From positions 3,968,001 through 4,032,000 of the forward strand of contig NZ_CP133671.1 in the NCBI RefSeq assembly GCF_031326345.1: a DNA stretch of 64,000 nt, read 5' to 3'. The notes under the pieces were generated by a model. The model was not told the origin of the DNA. It saw nothing but the letters and a program-made list of their open reading frames with translations, and searched no databases. Source of the stretch: Aureispira sp. CCB-E. GTDB lineage: Bacteria; Bacteroidota; Bacteroidia; Chitinophagales; Saprospiraceae. The position numbers and the translations under genes were made by a program. Below are positions 60,969-64,000 of this stretch, piece after piece (position 1 is the stretch's first letter; each line of letters begins with the position of its first letter).

Positions 60969-62594
60969 TTAGCTAAGCAGAGCAGCAACGTGTTTTTCGT
61001 TAGGAACATAAGTTGCCCACTCGATTGGTAAGTGTATTCCTTGCGTTTGTAAGGCTTGAACACGATAAAGATAAGCAGCGCCTTCCATGATATGCCCAGC
61101 AATATCGGCTGCTGTACGATTTTCGTAGGCCTCCAAATAAGTACCTTTTGCCCAATCATTAAAAGCACCCATTGCAGGACCACACCAGATTTGCATATCA
61201 CTTACTCGCTCTTTGATACCTGCGTTTGCCCAGTTTGAAGACAAGCCTAAGTACCAACGGAAAATTAAAGCCATTTTTCGTTTAGGATTGTTTTGAGCTC
61301 GTTCAATTTGATGAGGGTCACGCTCTTGAAAGAACTCAATACAACCTTGCCAAACCTCTTCCAAAGGCTTTCTAAATGTCTGTTTTTCTAGTTTTTCTCG
61401 TTCTGCTGCTGGAATATCATCAATAGATTCATACTTCATATAATATTCATACAATTTTTTGGCTCTGGGACCGAACAAAGTACCACGTTTCAGAACTTGT
61501 AGTTCAACCCCCATTTCAAACATATCAGAAGCAGGAGCCATCATGACATCCGTTTGAGAGACATTAGCCAATAATTTGCGCACATGCTCAGACGTTCCAG
61601 CTTCTACACAAGCTTGATTTACAGAACCAGTTACAATATAAGCAGCTCCCATCATAAATGCAGATAAGGCAGATTCAGGAGTAGAAATTCCACCAGCTGC
61701 TCCAACACGAATGGCTGTCTTGAATTGATGGATTAATTGCAATTCATCACGCAAACGAATGATAGAAGGCAACAAAGCAACCAATGGACGATTGTCGGTA
61801 TGCCCGCCAGAATCTGCTTCAACGGTAATGTCATCAGCCATAGGAACTTTAGCTGCCAATTCTGCTTGTAGAGCTGTGATTTTTCCAGCTGCCAACAATT
61901 TATCTAGATATTTTTTAGGAGCGGGTTGCATAAAGTGCTTTGCCACTTCTTTGCGTGAAATTTTGGCGATGACGCGATTGTTGATAACCACATTTCCCTC
62001 TGCATCTTGTGTCAAACCAGCTACACGATAGTGTACAATATTGATCGTTAAGTTTAAGAAAGCAGAAGCCTCTACAACTTGTACACCTCTAGCTAAAAAA
62101 TGCTTAACAGCACCTTCTTCCAAAGCAGGCTCATTAGGACTGTGAATTAAGTTAAACGCATAATGTTCTTTTTTTAAGGCATCTTGTATTGTATTAATAG
62201 CTTGTTCTACTCGATTAGGAACCAAGCCTGCTGCCCCAAAAGATCCCAATAATCCAGCCTTGCCCATTGCAATAACCAAAGCCTCAGAGGCAATCCCATT
62301 TGCCATAGCTCCTGTTTTATAAGCGTACTTTAGTTGGTAATCTCTTCTAAAGGTAGGATCTCCCAATTGTTGAGCAGTCATAGGAGCTACCATACCTAAA
62401 ACTTGTAGACCATTACCATCGGTGGTCAATTCCCCTGCATTGGCTACTCCAATTCTATCTGCATGATCTAAAACAACAAAACAGTTGTCGCTTGTGTTTT
62501 TTAGCTTTTGCTCCATGCCAGCAGCATCAAAGGAAATTGCTCTAGGAGAGCCTTTCCAATACAATTTTTGCTTTATTCCTGTGAAGTTAATCAT
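60969..62594 (-). CDS. pfaD: PfaD-type enoyl reductase of polyunsaturated fatty acid synthesis
   Basis: An FMN-dependent TIM-barrel protein of 541 residues that works as the trans-acting enoyl reductase of PUFA/polyketide synthases. Visible are LYWKGSPRAISFDAAGMEQKL, GVANAGELTTDGNGL, GLLGSFGAAGLVPN, HSPNEPALEEGAVKHFLARG, ADDITVEADSGGHTDNRPL, GAAGGISTPESALSAFMMGA and WCGPAMGAFNDWAKGTYLE. The frame is open to 62645 from a TTG. The ATG at 62594 fits the family N-terminus and has an A-rich leader. The rest of the PUFA synthase (pfaA-C) is not in the window. Confidence 0.92.
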   Translation of the reverse strand: MINFTGIKQKLYWKGSPRAISFDAAGMEQKLKNTSDNCFVVLDHADRIGVANAGELTTDGNGLQVLGMVAPMTAQQLGDPTFRRDYQLKYAYKTGAMANGIASEALVIAMGKAGLLGSFGAAGLVPNRVEQAINTIQDALKKEHYAFNLIHSPNEPALEEGAVKHFLARGVQVVEASAFLNLTINIVHYRVAGLTQDAEGNVVINNRVIAKISRKEVAKHFMQPAPKKYLDKLLAAGKITALQAELAAKVPMADDITVEADSGGHTDNRPLVALLPSIIRLRDELQLIHQFKTAIRVGAAGGISTPESALSAFMMGAAYIVTGSVNQACVEAGTSEHVRKLLANVSQTDVMMAPASDMFEMGVELQVLKRGTLFGPRAKKLYEYYMKYESIDDIPAAEREKLEKQTFRKPLEEVWQGCIEFFQERDPHQIERAQNNPKRKMALIFRWYLGLSSNWANAGIKERVSDMQIWCGPAMGAFNDWAKGTYLEAYENRTAADIAGHIMEGAAYLYRVQALQTQGIHLPIEWATYVPNEKHVAALLS

Positions 62595-62641
62595 CTTGTT
62601 GTATTTAATTTTAAGTATGTATTTGCATTCGTCAACTAGTG

Positions 62642-63943
62642 TCAAAGAATGTGTTTTTTTAATAATTTTTTGAATGTTTTAACATAAGCGTCTACTTCCT
62701 TCTTAGAAGATACATGGCCATCATAGCACAGTCCAATTCGCATCTTATTGTTGTAAGTATAAACACTAATATAGTGCTCAATTGTCATTGCAGAAGATAC
62801 CACAACCGGAAGATAGTGCTTGACATGATATTTTTTTGTCTGATCAGAATTTAAGCGACCATAATTGGTTAGAATAAAAGCGGTGTTAATCCGAGTTAAA
62901 TCTAGTTTTTTGATCAATTTTTGAATGAACCAATCGTTACGAATATTGTATTTGTTCAAATTAGCAATATCAATAAAACTTGGGCTAATGCCTTCCATAT
63001 TGATAACCCCAAACAAATCAGGAGAGTCAAACCATTGACTTATCTTTTGTTGCAGTCCTCCTGCAAAAGCTTTGAAGGGGATCTGAGTGTTTTTAGGCAA
63101 GTCAAATTTCATAGAACTCACGTAAAGTCCCATATTGTGCCCAGGGTCTACTTTTAGCTTTTTTCGAAGATTGACAGTAACAATATAATTGTAAACCGAA
63201 GGGTATTTTTTAGGGAGATCAGCCCTTGTATACAAGAACAATGTTGCCAAAAAAGTATTGACAGAATAAGCATTTTGCTTGCAATGTTGAACAAGCTTTG
63301 TTGTTTCTTCTTCTGTTAACTCTTCTATCCACAAGCTCGTTTTTCGATTTTCCCAATAATTGGCATACATCGTATCAATCATATCTTGAGTGAGCAAAAA
63401 ATCTTTTTTGCCTAACAAGCGATTGACGAGAGACATCGCCCAATCTAGCGACTTTGGGGCTGTGGTTTCTGGGATCAACTCTTTTAAAATGCCTACAGGT
63501 CGGAGAGGCGCAAGTGCATCTCCATTTAAGACAGCAATTAAGTCATGCAAGATATGATTCAAAGAAATCCCATCACAAATAGCATGATTAGCAACGACAA
63601 TCAAATCACTATAACCACGGTGTTGATTTAAGACAAAATGTATTAGAACGTTTTCGTTAAGTCGATGAACTGTTTGTAAATTTTCCTGCGCCAAAGTGGT
63701 ATAAGAAACATCTTCATAGACTTTAATGATGGGGGTTGCTGTTGGCTTAAAAACAAGATAAACATCATTTTTTTGATCAACAGTAGGAACCATCTGAAGA
63801 ACAGGTTGCTGTTCAAGAATGGGAATCAAGGCTTGGCTTAGTTGTTCTTTGGTAACCAGAGTATTTAATTCAATTCCTGTAACAATATTAGCATTGGGAG
63901 AAGAAATAAAAAAACGGGTGATACCAGATAGTTTTATCTTCAT
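62642..63943 (-). CDS. Condensation/acyltransferase-fold protein (PapA/WES-like)
   Basis: A 433-residue protein of the CoA-dependent acyltransferase/condensation superfamily. The catalytic HxxxDG motif is VANHAICDGISLNH (His120, Asp124). The second half has NYIVTVNLRKKLKVDP and a structural region like the DFGWG segment (AFAGGLQQKISQWF...). Such proteins join an acyl group to an alcohol or amine. It lies 47 bases upstream of the pfaD start on the same strand, so it may use a PUFA product. It ends near the window edge but is complete. Confidence 0.8.
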   Translation of the reverse strand: MKIKLSGITRFFISSPNANIVTGIELNTLVTKEQLSQALIPILEQQPVLQMVPTVDQKNDVYLVFKPTATPIIKVYEDVSYTTLAQENLQTVHRLNENVLIHFVLNQHRGYSDLIVVANHAICDGISLNHILHDLIAVLNGDALAPLRPVGILKELIPETTAPKSLDWAMSLVNRLLGKKDFLLTQDMIDTMYANYWENRKTSLWIEELTEEETTKLVQHCKQNAYSVNTFLATLFLYTRADLPKKYPSVYNYIVTVNLRKKLKVDPGHNMGLYVSSMKFDLPKNTQIPFKAFAGGLQQKISQWFDSPDLFGVINMEGISPSFIDIANLNKYNIRNDWFIQKLIKKLDLTRINTAFILTNYGRLNSDQTKKYHVKHYLPVVVSSAMTIEHYISVYTYNNKMRIGLCYDGHVSSKKEVDAYVKTFKKLLKKHIL

Positions 63944-64000
63944 AGGTGAATACCTGTAATAATCAGTAATATATTTTTTAAAACCACCTTACAATAAGCA
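63944..64000. other. Right edge upstream of the acyltransferase gene
   Basis: 57 bases, AT-rich, presumably part of the acyltransferase promoter region. Nothing else is visible. Confidence 0.4.

Noticed and set aside
60845-61201. 118-codon minus-strand ORF overlapping the 3' end of pfaD
   Set aside because: Frame shadow of pfaD plus the terminator hairpin.

Overview
The window is AT-rich bacterial chromosome from a member of the Bacteroidota. Markers for this are the bacillithiol-type YtxJ protein, many Bacteroidota-style lipoproteins and PorT-like barrels, a detached two-component-regulator propeller, TPR histidine kinases, membrane-anchored MutS-like ATPases, and promoter -7 elements of the TAnnTTTG type. 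A PfaD-type enoyl reductase at the right edge points to polyunsaturated fatty acid synthesis. Together with the gene content this suggests a marine Saprospiria-like organism (Aureispira-like). That placement is inference; no 16S gene is present.

Layout. 1-2.3 kb: the 3' end of a 2-oxoacid dehydrogenase E1 beta gene and two tandem universal stress proteins. 2.6-5.9 kb: a phenylacetyl-CoA epoxidase cluster in the order paaE-paaA-paaB-paaC, with no paaD. 6.0-10.3 kb (minus strand): a ROK sugar kinase with a YciI-like lipoprotein, and a very unusual 897-residue protein joining a type I HsdM-like methylase, an HsdS-like target-recognition region and a histidine-kinase-like C-terminus. 10.6-19.2 kb: small housekeeping and membrane genes, bioB, and a pair of GT2 glycosyltransferases. 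19.5-25.4 kb: metG, ytxJ, rimM and secreted proteins of unknown role. 25.4-36.8 kb: mostly minus-strand genes, including a secreted CxxCH protein, a TetR regulator, RNase H with a viroplasmin domain, a macrodomain protein, and a LuxR-type response regulator with a TPR sensor kinase. 37-44 kb: a conserved unknown protein, an MBL hydrolase, a PP2C phosphatase and class Ia ribonucleotide reductase (nrdB-nrdA). 44.2-44.8 kb: an AT-rich gap with four DnaA-box-like sites. 44.8-56.1 kb: an M20 amidohydrolase, a MutS-like ATPase, an AraC/propeller pair, a VWA lipoprotein, dusB and a large secreted protein. 56.2-59.3 kb: a TetR-controlled ABC exporter with a clear tandem palindromic operator. 59.3-64 kb: a DinB-like protein, an outer-membrane barrel, pfaD and a condensation-fold acyltransferase.

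Two families of dispersed, diverged intergenic repeats run through the window. Family A has inverted ends built on TAGTTCGTTGA / TCAACGAACTA. Family B has two long diverged copies, near 12.8 and 27.4 kb. A separate nested palindrome lies at 24.32-24.40 kb. No rRNA, tRNA, CRISPR array, transposase or phage gene was recognised.

Most promising novelty: the methylase / specificity / kinase fusion at 7.6-10.3 kb. Its methylase catalytic motif is altered (HFPF where NPPF/Y is expected) and no restriction subunit is nearby, which suggests a DNA-sensing signalling protein or an atypical defence or epigenetic regulator. All function calls come from reading motifs by eye; no database search was run.
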